A stretch of 64,000 nucleotides of DNA, taken from Castor canadensis (Eukaryota > Chordata > Mammalia > Rodentia > Castoridae). Positions 37,385 through 48,305 of the stretch are shown one piece after another. The notes beneath the pieces were generated by a model. That model was not told where the DNA came from. It did not search any database and worked only from the letters and a program-made list of their open reading frames with translations. The DNA lies in NCBI RefSeq assembly GCF_047511655.1, contig NC_133398.1:50597638-50661637 (forward strand), in the 5' to 3' direction. A program made the position numbers and the translations under genes. How positions within the stretch are numbered: position 1 is the first letter of the stretch; every line of letters starts with the position of its first letter.

Positions 37385-37744
37385 TCTGTGTCCCGTCCTG
37401 CAGGACACATCAGCGTGGGTAGCGAACCTAGAAGGGGAAGAATGAAGGGACAAGAGACACGAAGGAGACAGCAAGACAGGAGTTCTGATCAAGCTGCAAA
37501 ATTTTATTGTTCATACAGGGGTATTTATGTGCTGAGGGAGTGAGGGGTATGAGGAGGTGCAGGCTGGTTGGCTGGTTCTGCTATAGGGTGCCCGTTCGCG
37601 CCGGCGGCAAGGTAAACTCCCGGAAGAGAAGCAGGGACGGCGCCATCTTGTGCTGGAGATGGAGAAGTTGGGACAAACAACCGCAAAATGTTCCAGGGCA
37701 AGGTCAAGACAGAATGGCTCACAAAGGGAGCCTTGTCTCCGACA
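37385..37744 (-). mobile_element. Solo LTR of a class II (ERVK/IAP-like) endogenous retrovirus
   Basis: A 360-bp fossil LTR in reverse orientation. On the minus strand it begins TGTCGGAGAC and carries an AATAAA polyadenylation signal (plus 37502-37508 region). It is flanked by a 6-bp direct repeat, tgtctg, at 37379-37384 and 37745-37750. Six-base duplications are typical of class II elements. The matching unit has the uninterrupted site near 53611-53616. No internal viral genes remain, as expected for a solo LTR. It is younger than the segmental duplication. Confidence 0.82.
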
Positions 37745-37753
37745 TGTCTGCTC

Positions 37754-38258
37754 ATGGCAGGAGTGATGTTCAGCTGCAGTCATGCCTGCTCACTTGGGGG
37801 ACAAACGCCTTGGAGGCATAGCCTAGAGAACAAGGAAACCCTTCAGCTATTAAGTCAGCTAAAAAGATTCGCCTCTCACCATTTCCTGAACAAAGAATTG
37901 ATTTCAAATTTCCTTGGAAATGTAAGAAATCATCCCAATCCAGAAGGAGGAAACTACCTGTTTCCAGAGGCAGATGCTGCAACAGATCTTCAGCCTGCTC
38001 AATGTACAGGACAACCATGCTGCTTGGGATAATACCGTCCTGGATAAACTCCTGTCTAGGCTTGGTCAGAGTCTGAAATGACTGAGGCCAAGAAAAGAAG
38101 TAACTCCATTCTGTTGATACTGGGGAATTGCTGTCCAGAGCTATTTCCATGCAATCCTCCACTACCTGCAGGAAAAAGAATACAGCACCTGTGCCTGGGA
38201 TGTGCTTAGGTGGAAAATTGAAGCATCTTCTTCCTTCCTAAGACACCCTCAAGAGTAA
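37754..38258 (+). pseudogene. Divergent type I interferon-like pseudogene, copy 1
   Basis: From ATG at 37754 the frame reads MAGVMFSCSHACSLGGQT... then LENKETLQLLSQLKR (helix A) and HHFLNK. The frame is lost soon after, where other frames give DFKFPWK, QMLQQIFSLL, AAWDNTVLDKLL and RLGQSLK. Finally 'YLQEKEYSTCAWDVLRWKIE' can be read in pieces to a TAA at 38256. The type I IFN layout is clear, but it is neither alpha nor omega. The first mature Cys is Gly (SLGG), the second conserved Cys site reads HHFL, and the YSTCAW Cys remains. It could belong to the IFN-delta/zeta-like or another placental-mammal subtype. Assignment within type I IFN is inference. Confidence 0.8.
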
Positions 38259-38364
38259 GTCAGCAAGTAGACAATAAAGCTACACTTTTGGGTCTCCTTA
38301 AATACTAATGTCATTTTTATTAACTCCAAAAAAGAAAAATCAACTTAGATTTTTGCACCAGCAG

Positions 38365-38610
38365 GAAAATATTAGAAAACAAATCCATGAGATTATCTTA
38401 TGAATATGTTGTACCTTATGCATTGCAAATTTACATAAACTTTTAGAAAAAATAGACTTTATATTTGGAAATAAACCATTTTATTTATTTTCTTAAATAA
38501 ATAATGTTAAGTTGTAATGTTTCATATATTTGCTTTCATATTTGAAGTTATCTTCAGATTCCAAACTCTAAAATGCAATTTTCATAGGAAAGATTTTTAA
38601 CCATGGTATA
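38365..38610. repeat. 246-bp direct repeat, left copy (flanks L1)
   Basis: Matches 39067-39312 with a constant offset of 702 bases and no difference that I can see. It begins 'gaaaatattagaaaac' and ends 'ccatggtata'. The copies sit immediately either side of the L1 at 38611-39066. Confidence 0.93.
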
Positions 38611-39066
38611 AAACTAGCTAGCATTTGTTGCCCTTAATGCAGAGAAACTAGAGCAGATACCTTAAAGCAACTGAGGCCAATAGGAAAAGGAGACCAGGAA
38701 CTAGAGAAAAGGTTAGATTAAAAAGAATTAACCTAGAAGGTAACACCCACGCACAGGAAATCAATGTGAGTCAATGCCCTGTATAGCTATCCTTATCTCA
38801 ACCAGCAAAACCCCTTGTTCCTTCCTATTATTGCTTATACTCTCTCTACAACAAAATTAGAGATAAGGGCAAAATAGTTTCTGCTGGGTATTGAGGGGGG
38901 GAGCGGGAGGGGGTGGAGTGGGTGGTAAGGGAGGGGGTGGGGGCAGGGGGGAGAAATAAACCAAGCCTTGTATGCACATATGAATAATAAAAGAAAAATG
39001 AAAAAAAAAAAAAGAAAAAAAAAAGAAAGGCCTCAAATGTCTGCTTTGACATAGAAAAAAAAAAAA
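38611..39066 (+). mobile_element. Short L1 3' end with double A tail
   Basis: L1 3' UTR in forward sense, starting 'aaactagctagcatttgttg' (same 3' UTR point as 52227) and ending 'gaataataaaagaaaaatga' plus an A-rich tail. A 26-bp unique piece (39029-39054) then lies between this tail and a second A run, as in 3' transduction. It is absent from the equivalent place near 54.44 kb. It contains only 3' UTR, so no ORF2 remains. Confidence 0.88.
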
Positions 39067-39312
39067 GAAAATATTAGAAAACAAATCCATGAGATTATCT
39101 TATGAATATGTTGTACCTTATGCATTGCAAATTTACATAAACTTTTAGAAAAAATAGACTTTATATTTGGAAATAAACCATTTTATTTATTTTCTTAAAT
39201 AAATAATGTTAAGTTGTAATGTTTCATATATTTGCTTTCATATTTGAAGTTATCTTCAGATTCCAAACTCTAAAATGCAATTTTCATAGGAAAGATTTTT
39301 AACCATGGTATA
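39067..39312. repeat. 246-bp direct repeat, right copy
   Basis: Second copy of 38365-38610. Sequence beyond it ('tagtaaaaacacttttcagtgag') continues as at 54.44 kb, so the right copy is the one joined to the original downstream flank. Confidence 0.93.
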
Positions 39313-39755
39313 TAGTAAAAACACTTTTCAGTGAGGTGGAAGCTAGCTTTGGTAAGTAATAAACAAAAACCAGACAGTAACAAGATCATAATACAAATTT
39401 ATCTTTATTTCAATTAAGGGCCAACAGCAGGAATTTCTGATCAGGTGACTGTTTGTTTGGCCATCATCAATGGAGGCCAACAATGTTTCAAGGACCAAAG
39501 TATACTTTCATTTCTATGGCTTTGCAATCCTTAACATACAACTCCAAATGCGTCTTTGGTGGTTGAATCTATTCTACCATATTCCAGAACGAATAAGATA
39601 GAGTGACTCACATGAGGGTATATTTAGGAGTCAACATTGTACAACAAAAATTTATATCCACTCACATTTAATCAGAGTAGATTTATTCTCATGATACCTA
39701 GAGGTAAAGATGGTAGGAAGGGAGTCTTGTTTGAGACAAATTCCTTGAAGGAGAC

Positions 39756-40315
39756 TGTTGGAGTCAGCTGGGGAAAAATGGAGTTTGCACAGCCTCTCCA
39801 TGGTAGGAGTTTGCACAGCTTCTCCTACCATATTTTTTCCAGTACCTGGTGTCTTGACCTTAGTTCTCACATCTCCTTGAAGAATACACCCTGCTGTGTC
39901 TACGTGCCAGCCCCCTGATGCAAAACTAGATAAAGTACCAGAACTGTTAGGAGACTCCCTGATGACAGATTAATCAATACCTTAGATAAGGTGTCCTGCG
40001 TGCCTTGATGATTCCAGAACTGATGTGCTGTAATTAAGCTTCTTTAGCCTTAGGAAAATCAGCCCACCAAACCTCATTCCTTTCACCTTGCATCAAGAAT
40101 TGTTAAAGCTTGATTTTTACCTGAGTCTTTTTCTTGTACTGACCTATTAAAATAAACACTGGCTCAGGTAGGCATGCACATTTCCCATCAGGAATGTGCA
40201 GCCCTCCTGTCCCCAGCTTTTCTGTTTTATATCTATATGTCTGTGTGTGTCTTAGTTCTCATTCCCCACCACTCTTAGTCAGGTTCACCCAGCATACCCA
40301 CACAGGTCACAGGCA
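39756..40315 (+). mobile_element. Solo LTR of a class II-type endogenous retrovirus
   Basis: A 560-bp fossil LTR beginning TGTTGGAGTC and ending CACAGGCA, with an AATAAA signal near 40148 followed by a C/T-rich R-U5-like tail. It is flanked by a 6-bp direct repeat, ggagac, at 39750-39755 and 40316-40321. The related unit lacks it: near 54855 'ttccttgaa' runs directly into the flank. No internal region is present. It is a different family or subfamily from the LTR at 37.4 kb. Confidence 0.8.
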
Positions 40316-40340
40316 GGAGACCACTCTTCATTTTTACATG

Positions 40341-40427
40341 TTGTTTTTTCTTTATTGGGAGGTAGCAGTACATGGGTCTGCACTTGCTGAGCAGGTGCTC
40401 TACCACTTGAACCACAATCCCCAGACC
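40341..40427 (-). mobile_element. ID-like SINE, reverse
   Basis: 'ttttctttattgggaggtagcagtaca' region, then 'tgctctaccacttgaacca'. A partner copy lies at 54873-54960, so it was present before the unit duplicated. Confidence 0.75.
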
Positions 40428-40439
40428 ATCTTTACTTTT

Positions 40440-42440
40440 ATACTACTTGTACAAATGTATTTTATGAGGAAAACTAACAAATTTTCTCATTAGAAACACA
40501 TTGTTTAAAAATTCCATCCCCAAATCTAATTCCACAACTTAACCTCAGGGAAGATATAATTAAGAAAAGTTCCTAGCATCAACTACTCTTTGTAAAAGGG
40601 AATTATATTGGTTCCCAAATGCACAGGTTTAAGGTAAAAAATAGCAGAGTATAGGTAAGAGGTCTTGACTCATACAGCAAAATTAAAGTTGTGTTCTTAG
40701 TTCTGGAACAATGAAAAGTGCTTCATCAGGTCACTCCTTGCAGGTCCTCTTGGAGAATGAAAACAAAATTGCAGAGTCAGACTTCTATTGGTACCAGACC
40801 CACTCATCTTGATATTGTAAGTAGTAAAAGTACAAACTGAAAGGAAAAGTCCCAAAGCAAAATGGTTTTCTGTTTGAAATTTCTCTGAGAAGTCTTCAAT
40901 GATAACCTTTCTTGAAGGACTGTGAAGAATTTTCAAGTAAAATTAGATCTATTGTCCTCTGAAATCATATATGTAGTACATATTCCTACCCTATTTCCAC
41001 TATTATTACAATGATAGCTCTTTTATAAACAGAAACTAAGCTGTTAAAGTAATAAGCACCTAGCTAAAATGCCAGGACACAAGTTTGAAAAAATTCATTT
41101 TTCTGCTCAGAGGTGTTTTACAAATTCCTGAAGAGATAATCATTGGAATAAGTAGGTTAGGTACTCCAGGCCATATATCTGGGTGTATGTCCGGTAGGTA
41201 GAAATGAGAATATATACACATATAAAGAAGAATGAAAAAGATTGGACCCATATACTCAAAATCCATTGATTTTAAACCTGATGTAGAACACTAATTACAT
41301 GCCAGGTTTTGAAATCAAACAGAAATGAAATGTGTTATCTCACAACAAATGATGGACATGGAGGAAACAAATGATCCTTTCTAATTTCTCTATGTGCCTG
41401 AGGAAACCCCAAAGAATCAAAGCATAAGGGTTCACATGAAAGGAAATACTTTCCAGTAGGAACAGAAATTCTGAGAAATAGCTGCTTTATTCTTGAATTC
41501 AATTACTCTTGAATGTTTACACTGGGTAGTGATGGCTTTATAGTAAATAAGACTATGAGAGGGTTCTTAAAGTGCAGATTTGTTGAAGATTTCCCATATC
41601 AGTTAGGGAACTGGCTCCAGTGGTAGAGCACATACCTAGAAAGGTAGTGACCTTTGGATCAAGCCCAGTACCAAAGCAAAACAAACAAACACAATACCAA
41701 ACCAAATAAAAAAAAAACCTCCCCCAATGATATGGTATTCCCGTTTTCCACACCAACCAATGCAAAGGAAAATATCTAAATGACTGAGGCCTCCAAACTC
41801 CCTATGCAACATATTTATCCAGTTATGAACTTACGACAAACGTGATTTCTTTGGTTTGATAAGAATCTATTTTGTTTGGAATCTGTGAACCTCCTTTGGG
41901 TAAGTTATACCTAAATTCAAATATGCAAAGAAAGATTCAAATTGATGACAATGAACGAATCATATGTTATTGTTGGTCATATCACTTCTAATGATGCAAA
42001 AATTCATTATTCAGGATTGAATAAACCTGAGAAAGTATGATAGATTATGGTCCTCCAAAGGCATATCCTATCCAACAAAATAGAATTCTTTAGTATTCCC
42101 TTTTTTCTGTTGGGTTTAGCATCTGAGTCACAAGAGAAGCATTGACATTGTCTTCATGGAAGATAGACAAAATATTTGCAAGTTTAGAACACATGGTGAG
42201 TGGATGGGTTAAGGGAGAAACTTCCTCATTTGTTTGATCTCAATGCCATATTGTTGCAGGTGACCTTCGGATAACATGGGCTATCATTGACCATCTCATT
42301 GGTTCTGGTGATATTTGAGCACAAAAGCTTTTGTCTGTAAGGTTTGTAAGCAAACACTTGATATACTATTGTATAATTCTACTAAAGTGTTTAATAACAC
42401 AGTAGTTTTGTGAAATCCTGAAAGAAAAGTGTTGACAGTA
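40440..42440 (+). repeat. Segmental-duplication block 'U', copy 2
   Basis: Aligns along its length with 1-1920 and 55030-56950: 'caatgataacctttcttgaa' at 40899, 'aaatatgcaaagaaagattc' at 41918 and 'catctgagtcacaagagaag' at 42119. Located directly before the 43.1-kb IFN-alpha copy. Confidence 0.85.
41591..41710 (+). mobile_element. ID-like SINE in U block
   Basis: 'ggctccagtggtagagcaca' and 'gatcaagcccagtaccaaag', followed by an A-rich tail with CAAACA units. It shares its position with the copies near 1118 and 56095. Confidence 0.78.
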
Positions 42441-42454
42441 CTTGTACAAATAGC

Positions 42455-43116
42455 AGCTAGTGAAGTTAAAAATTATTTTTCCAAGTGAAACAAAAGTAAA
42501 AGTTTATTACAACAAAACTAGGTGAGGAAAATGATTTAATATTTCATCTTTAAAATAGTTTGTATGAATTTGGAGTGTATCATTCCATCAACTAACTATT
42601 TTTTAGTAAGGAATTTTACTTTCCACATAAATTTTATGCATATACTTTACATGTATACATCGAACAAAGAGTCACTCTTAAAATGTAGTTATAAAACAAA
42701 AGTTCAAAAGATTTTAAGTATGATTGCTAGCTTAAGCTATGTCACTTGTAACTCTTCAAAGGAAAAGTTAAATTTCACACTTTTCATGTGTATAGTACAG
42801 CTATAGATATAGTATATACATGTCCATTAAATTTAATGATAATTTCAGTAAGAAATATTTTATGCAGAAGATTTGGAAAAGGGGAACATGGAAAGCAATA
42901 ATGAAAAGCAAAGTGGGTGAGAAACACTGTGCAAAATGCAAGTAGAAACTGCAAGAAGGAAGTAAAAGGAGAAGTAGAAAGGGGAGAGCATCAGAAAATG
43001 GAATATGGAACATTTCCTACTTAAGTCAAATGAGCACATGAAGGTCTTCAGAGAACCTAGGGTTGAGGTCCAGGATCACCCACCTCAACCAAGGAGCAGC
43101 ATCTGCAACATCCCCA
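42455..43116 (+). promoter_or_regulatory. Duplicated IFN-alpha promoter and 5' flank (43.1 kb)
   Basis: GAAA-type elements lie at about 42930-42985 ('gtagaaactgcaagaaggaagtaaaag' in pieces, 'gtagaaagg'), with 'cagaaaatgg' near 42993 and TATA-like 'tacttaag' near 43018. The layout equals that of the open copy at 57.6 kb. It is presumably still able to direct transcription, though the product is broken. Confidence 0.7.
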
Positions 43117-43668
43117 ATGGCCTTGTCCTTTGCTTTACTAGTGGCCCTGGTGGTGTTCAGCTTCAGGTCAACCTGATCCCTGGACTGCGACCTGTCACAC
43201 AGACCCATGGTCTGAGAAATAGGAGGGCCTTGATAATCATGGGACAAATGAGGAGAATCTTTTCTTTCTCCTGTATGAAGGACAGAAATGACTTTGGATT
43301 CCCCCAGGAGGAGTTCAATAACAAGGTCCAGAAACATCAAGCCATCTCTGTCCTCCATGAAATGAACCAGCAGATTCACAACCTATTCCACACAAAGGAC
43401 TCCTGCTGCCTGGGAGAAGACCCTTCTGCACAAATTCTGCACTGGCCTCTCCCAGCAGCTGAAAGACTTGAAAACCTGTCTGACACAGGTGGTAGAGGAG
43501 GAAGAGCCTCCCGTGATGCATGAGGACTCCACACAGGCTGTGAGGAAATATTTCCACAGGATCACTCTCTACCTGAAAGAGAAGAAATACAGCCCTTGTG
43601 CTTGGGAAGTTGTGAGAGCAGAAATCATGAGAGCCTTCTCTTCCTCAGTAAACTTGCAAGAACTTTAA
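43117..43668 (+). pseudogene. Interferon-alpha pseudogene, three breaks
   Basis: ATG at 43117 starts a normal leader (MALSFALLVALVVFSFRST). A TGA replaces the leader Cys codon at position 20. A two-base insertion in the CDLPxTH region shifts the frame, in which NRR-like [40 protein letters not shown] follow. A two-base deletion in the SSAAW region returns to the first frame, and the remainder ([16 protein letters not shown]...[18 protein letters not shown]...NLQEL) is uninterrupted to the TAA at 43666. Most residues are preserved, so it died recently. It lies in the same unit position as the open gene at 57.6 kb, its closest relative here. Confidence 0.92.
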
Positions 43669-44034
43669 TGAGACCTGGCCCAACACATAAATGGTTCTCA
43701 GTGACTAATACATGGGATCCCATTTCCATAATTCTGTGATTACGAAGTCTCATTTCTGTTGCAGTTGAGACATGAATTCAATCTATATCGCAAACAGTTT
43801 CAGCAGTACTAAAAATATTTTGTCCAACTCTGTAGGCATTTGTTTCTCATATTCATACAATTATATTTATTATCTATCTAAATATGTATTTAAGCATTTT
43901 TAAGATTTAAATTTTTTATCTGTGTAATCTCCTGTGCATCTTTACATTGCATTTATTTTAATAAAATATTTTTGTTATGTACAATCAATTAATTTTGTTT
44001 TTTCATCGAACTTTTAGAATAATAGACTGGAATT
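43669..44034 (+). other. Duplicated 3' flank with polyadenylation signal
   Basis: Aligns with the 3' flank at 58.1-58.5 kb. AATAAA at 43960-43965 is in the same place as AATAAA at 58429-58434, about 300 bases after the stop, and is the likely family 3' end signal. Confidence 0.65.
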
Positions 44035-44990
44035 GTTCATTCTTTTGTTCTTTTAAAATGTACCTTATTTATTTTTAAGCTTATACATAAAAACATAACT
44101 TTGTACACATGAATGGATTACAAAATAACACCAATACACATCTACATTGTATAATGCTTAAGTCAGGATAAACAAATTTTTCACCTCCATCATTCATTTT
44201 TCTGGTGAAAATCCTCTAAATCTCTTCCTTTAGTTTTCTGAAGTGTGCAACACATCACATCACTGTTACGCACAGTCACCAGACTGTGTGATAGTACAAC
44301 CAAGCATCTTCCTCCATTCAGATTGTATCTTTTGCACTTTGGCCAATGTTTTCCCATCCTTCCCCTGCCTTCTGTTCTCTGAGGTCTCTGACAACAACCC
44401 TCTATTCTCAATTTGTATGAGATCAACAATATTAGATTCCATATATAGGTGCCATACTTAATTCACTTAACGTCATTTCCTCAAAATCCATCCATGTTGC
44501 TGCAAATGCTAACCTTGCATTCTTTTTACAGCTGAAGAACATTGCATGTTGTGTATATCCCACATTTTCTTTATCTGTTCACCTGTGGATAGGCACTCAG
44601 TTTGTTCCCATCTCTTCTCACTGTGAATAGTGCTGCACAAACATGGGGGGTGGGTGCAGGCATCTTTTACACTTGATGATTTAAGTGTTTTTGGATATAT
44701 ATATATATATAGTAGTGAGATTGATGGACTTATGATAGTTTTACTTTTAATGTTTTGATGAACCTCCATACTGTTTTTCCTTACTTACTAATTCTTATTC
44801 CATCAATCGTAGGCAAGGATTCCCTTCTCCTTCACAGAACTTAGCTTTTTTTGACAATTGCCTTTCCTTCTAGGTGACATGATATGTTCATGTTGCTTTG
44901 ATCTACATTTTCTTGTTGATTAGTAATCTTGAGCATTTTCCATGTACCTGTTGACCATTTATGTTTCTACTCTTGAGAATTGTGTTCTTA
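44035..44990 (-). mobile_element. Old L1 3' fragment, reverse
   Basis: The plus strand shows reverse L1: the 3' UTR from about 44040, then 'atccatccatgttgctgcaaatg' and 'tgtgaatagtgctgcacaaacatgg' (ORF2 C-terminus complement, 44480-44650). The distal part near 58540-58850 is shared with the other unit, so it is older than the duplication. Confidence 0.75.
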
Positions 44991-46959
44991 GATCTATTGC
45001 CACCTACTGACCAAGGCAGGCAAAGGCAGAGTCCAAGTATGGCAATCAGGTTTCTATTCTGTCTCCTGGCAGACTTTCTCTAGAACTAAAATAGGCTCTT
45101 TCCTAGACTGAACTGACCCCAATATTGGAAGAGTTCATTTCCTTCTCTTTATACCCCAGAAAATGAAAATCCTCCTAGCTTTAGGCAGGTCCTGTCCTTT
45201 TTTGGTCAATGAATACCTCTGTGGGATAAAAAGGGTCAGCATTTGTCCCTTGCCTCTTTTGTGCTATGAACTGAAGTTCTCTGAAGAAGCCACCTCTGTG
45301 TTGAATAGCCTAAGTTCTGGTTGACTGACTAGAACTGCCTGACTGTGGAGTGATGGAATGTTGCAAATGAACAGACAAAATTATCCTGTGTTGTCTAAGT
45401 ACACTTAATAGCCATTTACTATCAACTTCTCTGTGGGGGCTGACATCTTTGTGACTATCAAGTGAAACCGTTGGAGTATATTTTTAGTTTATACCACTAC
45501 ACTAGCTTCCACCAGCCATAAAGCTAAGAATGTTATAAGTTCTGAAATCTATAGAAAAGATTTCCCTGTGTGGCTATTACCTGCATAACTGATATTCCTA
45601 CCAATGTCTTTGACGTAGCAATGGTGGAGTCTTCAAAAATGTGTGGGAAATATTTGTGATTCACAAGACTTACTATTTGAGGTAGAAAATCCACACCAGC
45701 ATGAGCTATACACTGAAAACAGTGTAATCTTCAAACAAAGCACAAATGAGCCAAGGGAACAATTAGAATAGCTAACAGACCTTAGAGTTCCTGCACAATA
45801 TGCTCCAAGAAGTTCACAAGTAAACAAGAAGCAAACAAGGGAAATAAGTCAAATCCTAGAGATTTTGCCCTTCCTCATTGATCTAAAGTAACCTGCTATG
45901 TTCACACACACTGCTTGCAAATAAAAGGTCCATGTGTACTCTGTTCAGGGCTGTGGTTGCTTGAGAGCCACAACCCTTCCTGGTCACTTGGTTCACTTGC
46001 TTCTGTGTTGTTCTCGATCACTTCAGAGCCTTCATGAAAAAGATCACACAAAAAGACCAAAACTCATTTCTTGTCATGAGCTCTGCTTATGTGATTCCCT
46101 GTGAAGCAAGCACATCCAGCACCAAGGGCTTAGGGCATCTTTCCAACACTCCAGAGTCATGAACCCTGAAAAACATCATGTTGCCTGAGCATGATGGTCT
46201 TTGTGACACATGATCTGTCAGCACACTGACTGGGGACTGAGGGAAAGCTCTCTGTAACTCTGAGTTTATGTAGGTCATTAGTGTTGTGTACACAGGCAGG
46301 CAAGCAGGCAAACATGTCAGTAATGACAGTGGTTTTTATTTCAGATTTTGTTAAGTTTTTTAACAAACAAAATCAAATATTTTAAAGCTAAAGATACATA
46401 GACAACATAGAGACCAGGTTGTGAGTTAATCATCTATTTTGATACCATCTTTAGATACCCATAGATAATTATATTAATGTGATTGTTTTCTGTGTGAAAG
46501 GCTTGGTTGAGGAGCTCTTTCAAAATGCTCACTGCTTCCTCAAATAAAGTTCAAAATGTTCTTTCTCTGAGTCATACTAAAGGTCTGTTTGCAATGACCA
46601 CTTCATTATGGGATGGAAAGGAGAGAAGAGTTTCTTCCCTGGGATTTATCATAAGGGGATAGGAAGCCCATTCATTTGGAGGAGAAAAACTGATTTGTTG
46701 CCCTTGGGAATGAGAACAGTTGGCTGGATGGAAGAGGTCTCTTAAGGAATTACTGAAGCCGAAAGAGGATATCAGAGTCCACATAGCTGGACAATGGGTA
46801 GAAAGGAAAGTCCTGGGTGCTTTGTGTTTATTCTTAAACTCACAAAAACTAAGAGAACAAACCTCAAAAAATTTCTAATGAAAGGAATCCAGACAACTAT
46901 ATTTAGTGATTTAAGAAAGTGGTTTTAATATGTTTTTAGAATCACTTCTTAAATTTTAG
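44991..46959. other. Intergenic stretch, possible old LTR sequence
   Basis: No gene seen. 45.6-46.06 kb has an LTR-like feel ('gcttgcaaataaaaggtcca' followed by a C/T-rich stretch), but I could not find matching ends or a target-site repeat, so I do not call it. Small open frames (up to 74 codons) have no domain. Confidence 0.4.
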
Positions 46960-47940
46960 ACTATTTTTAGTTCACAGAAAAAGTCACAGAAGCACATAAG
47001 TCAGTCAGTTCAATTAACTTACATCACATCCCTACTGCACCTAAGTTGGTTCCCAAATACATAAAGTTGAAAAGTGGCCAAGAGTATGGGAGGAAGTCTT
47101 GGACCACAATGTAAAGTTTAAGTTGTGTCCTTATGACCCGAGGAAAGGAGGAGAGAGAGAAAGGGAAGATCATCACAGGTACTTGAACATCGTGAAAGCA
47201 AAAGTGGGCCGTGAATTTCCATCTTACCCAGGCCCTTCTTTCTCATACTCATATTATGAATATTAGAAAAAACAAGCTTGAAGAAAATATCCATTCCGCT
47301 AAATGATGTTCTCTTGATGAAATTATCCACCAAATCTTCAATTATAACTTTTCTTGAAGGATCATGAAGAATTTAAAAATATAATTAAATCTATTGTGCT
47401 CGAAAATCATATATGTACTATGTATTTTATTATTTTTTCTACAATTGTTACAATGATGCATTCATTCATAAACATTGAGACTGATCTCCTGAAATGTTAG
47501 GGACTGAGTAAGATCTAGAACACAAAGTTAGTAAAATGATTCCTCTGCTTAAAGTATCTTATAGATTCCTGTATAGGTATTCCAATGAGAAAATAGGTCA
47601 GGTCTTTAAAGTCAATATCTGTGGTAGTTTGAAGTGAGAATATAGACATGCACAGAGAAGAATGAGAACATTGCAGGCAAAAACATTGACCAAGGTCTTA
47701 AATCTACTAGCTTTTAACCTCAGGTAGCACACTAATTATTACCTGACAAATGTTGCAAATAAAACTTAAATGCATCCAATTTTCCCATAGAAATGGATAC
47801 ATATAAATGAAGCAAATGATCATGCCCACTTGTGTGTATGTAAGGAGACCCTAAAGAAGAAAAAGATAAGAGTGGGTAATTTATAGATCAGTCAAGACCC
47901 ACCTAAAAATGGGAAATCAAAGGTAGCTCTTCCTCTATAG
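46960..47940 (+). repeat. Segmental-duplication block 'U', copy 3 (partial, diverged)
   Basis: Matches the first half of the other U blocks: 'ttggttcccaaatacataa' at 47046, 'aattataacttttcttgaagg' at 47340 and 'aaatggatacatataaatga' near 47791. It is cut off near 47940-47965 by a reverse L1. It is more diverged than copies 2 and 4. Confidence 0.75.
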
Positions 47941-47964
47941 TAGGCTATTTTGCCAAAATACTTG

Positions 47965-48256
47965 TTTTATTTTTTTAAATGGGTTTTATGATGGCATTTT
48001 CATACATGTATGGAATAAACTCCAATCAAATTCAACCCTCCACGACACTCTTGTTAACATCTTGTCTCTCACTGATTCCCCCAATGAATCTCCCTTTTAC
48101 ACTCATATCTTTTCTGTTTTATTCTAAATCTAGATTTTCCATATTAGAAAAAATTGCAATATTTTTGACACAGGCTTACTTCACTTAATGCAATGATTAC
48201 CAATTCCATCCATTTACCTGAAAATTTCATTCTAACTTAAAATGGAATAACACTCC

Positions 48257-48305
<49 letters not shown>

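Noticed and set aside
37507-37821. Open frames of 90-104 codons on both strands
   Set aside because: They lie over the solo LTR and its junction and show no domain.
40000-40160. tRNA or other small RNA gene
   Set aside because: No cloverleaf or box A/B pair outside the ID-like SINEs. The sequence belongs to the LTR.
43005-43523. 172-residue open frame read as a full interferon gene
   Set aside because: It begins in the 5' UTR and switches out of the IFN frame at both ends. The true start at 43117 is in another frame, so this is part of a pseudogene.
45560-46060. Possible third LTR
   Set aside because: It has an AATAAA-like signal and a C/T-rich tail, but no defined ends or target-site duplication could be found.
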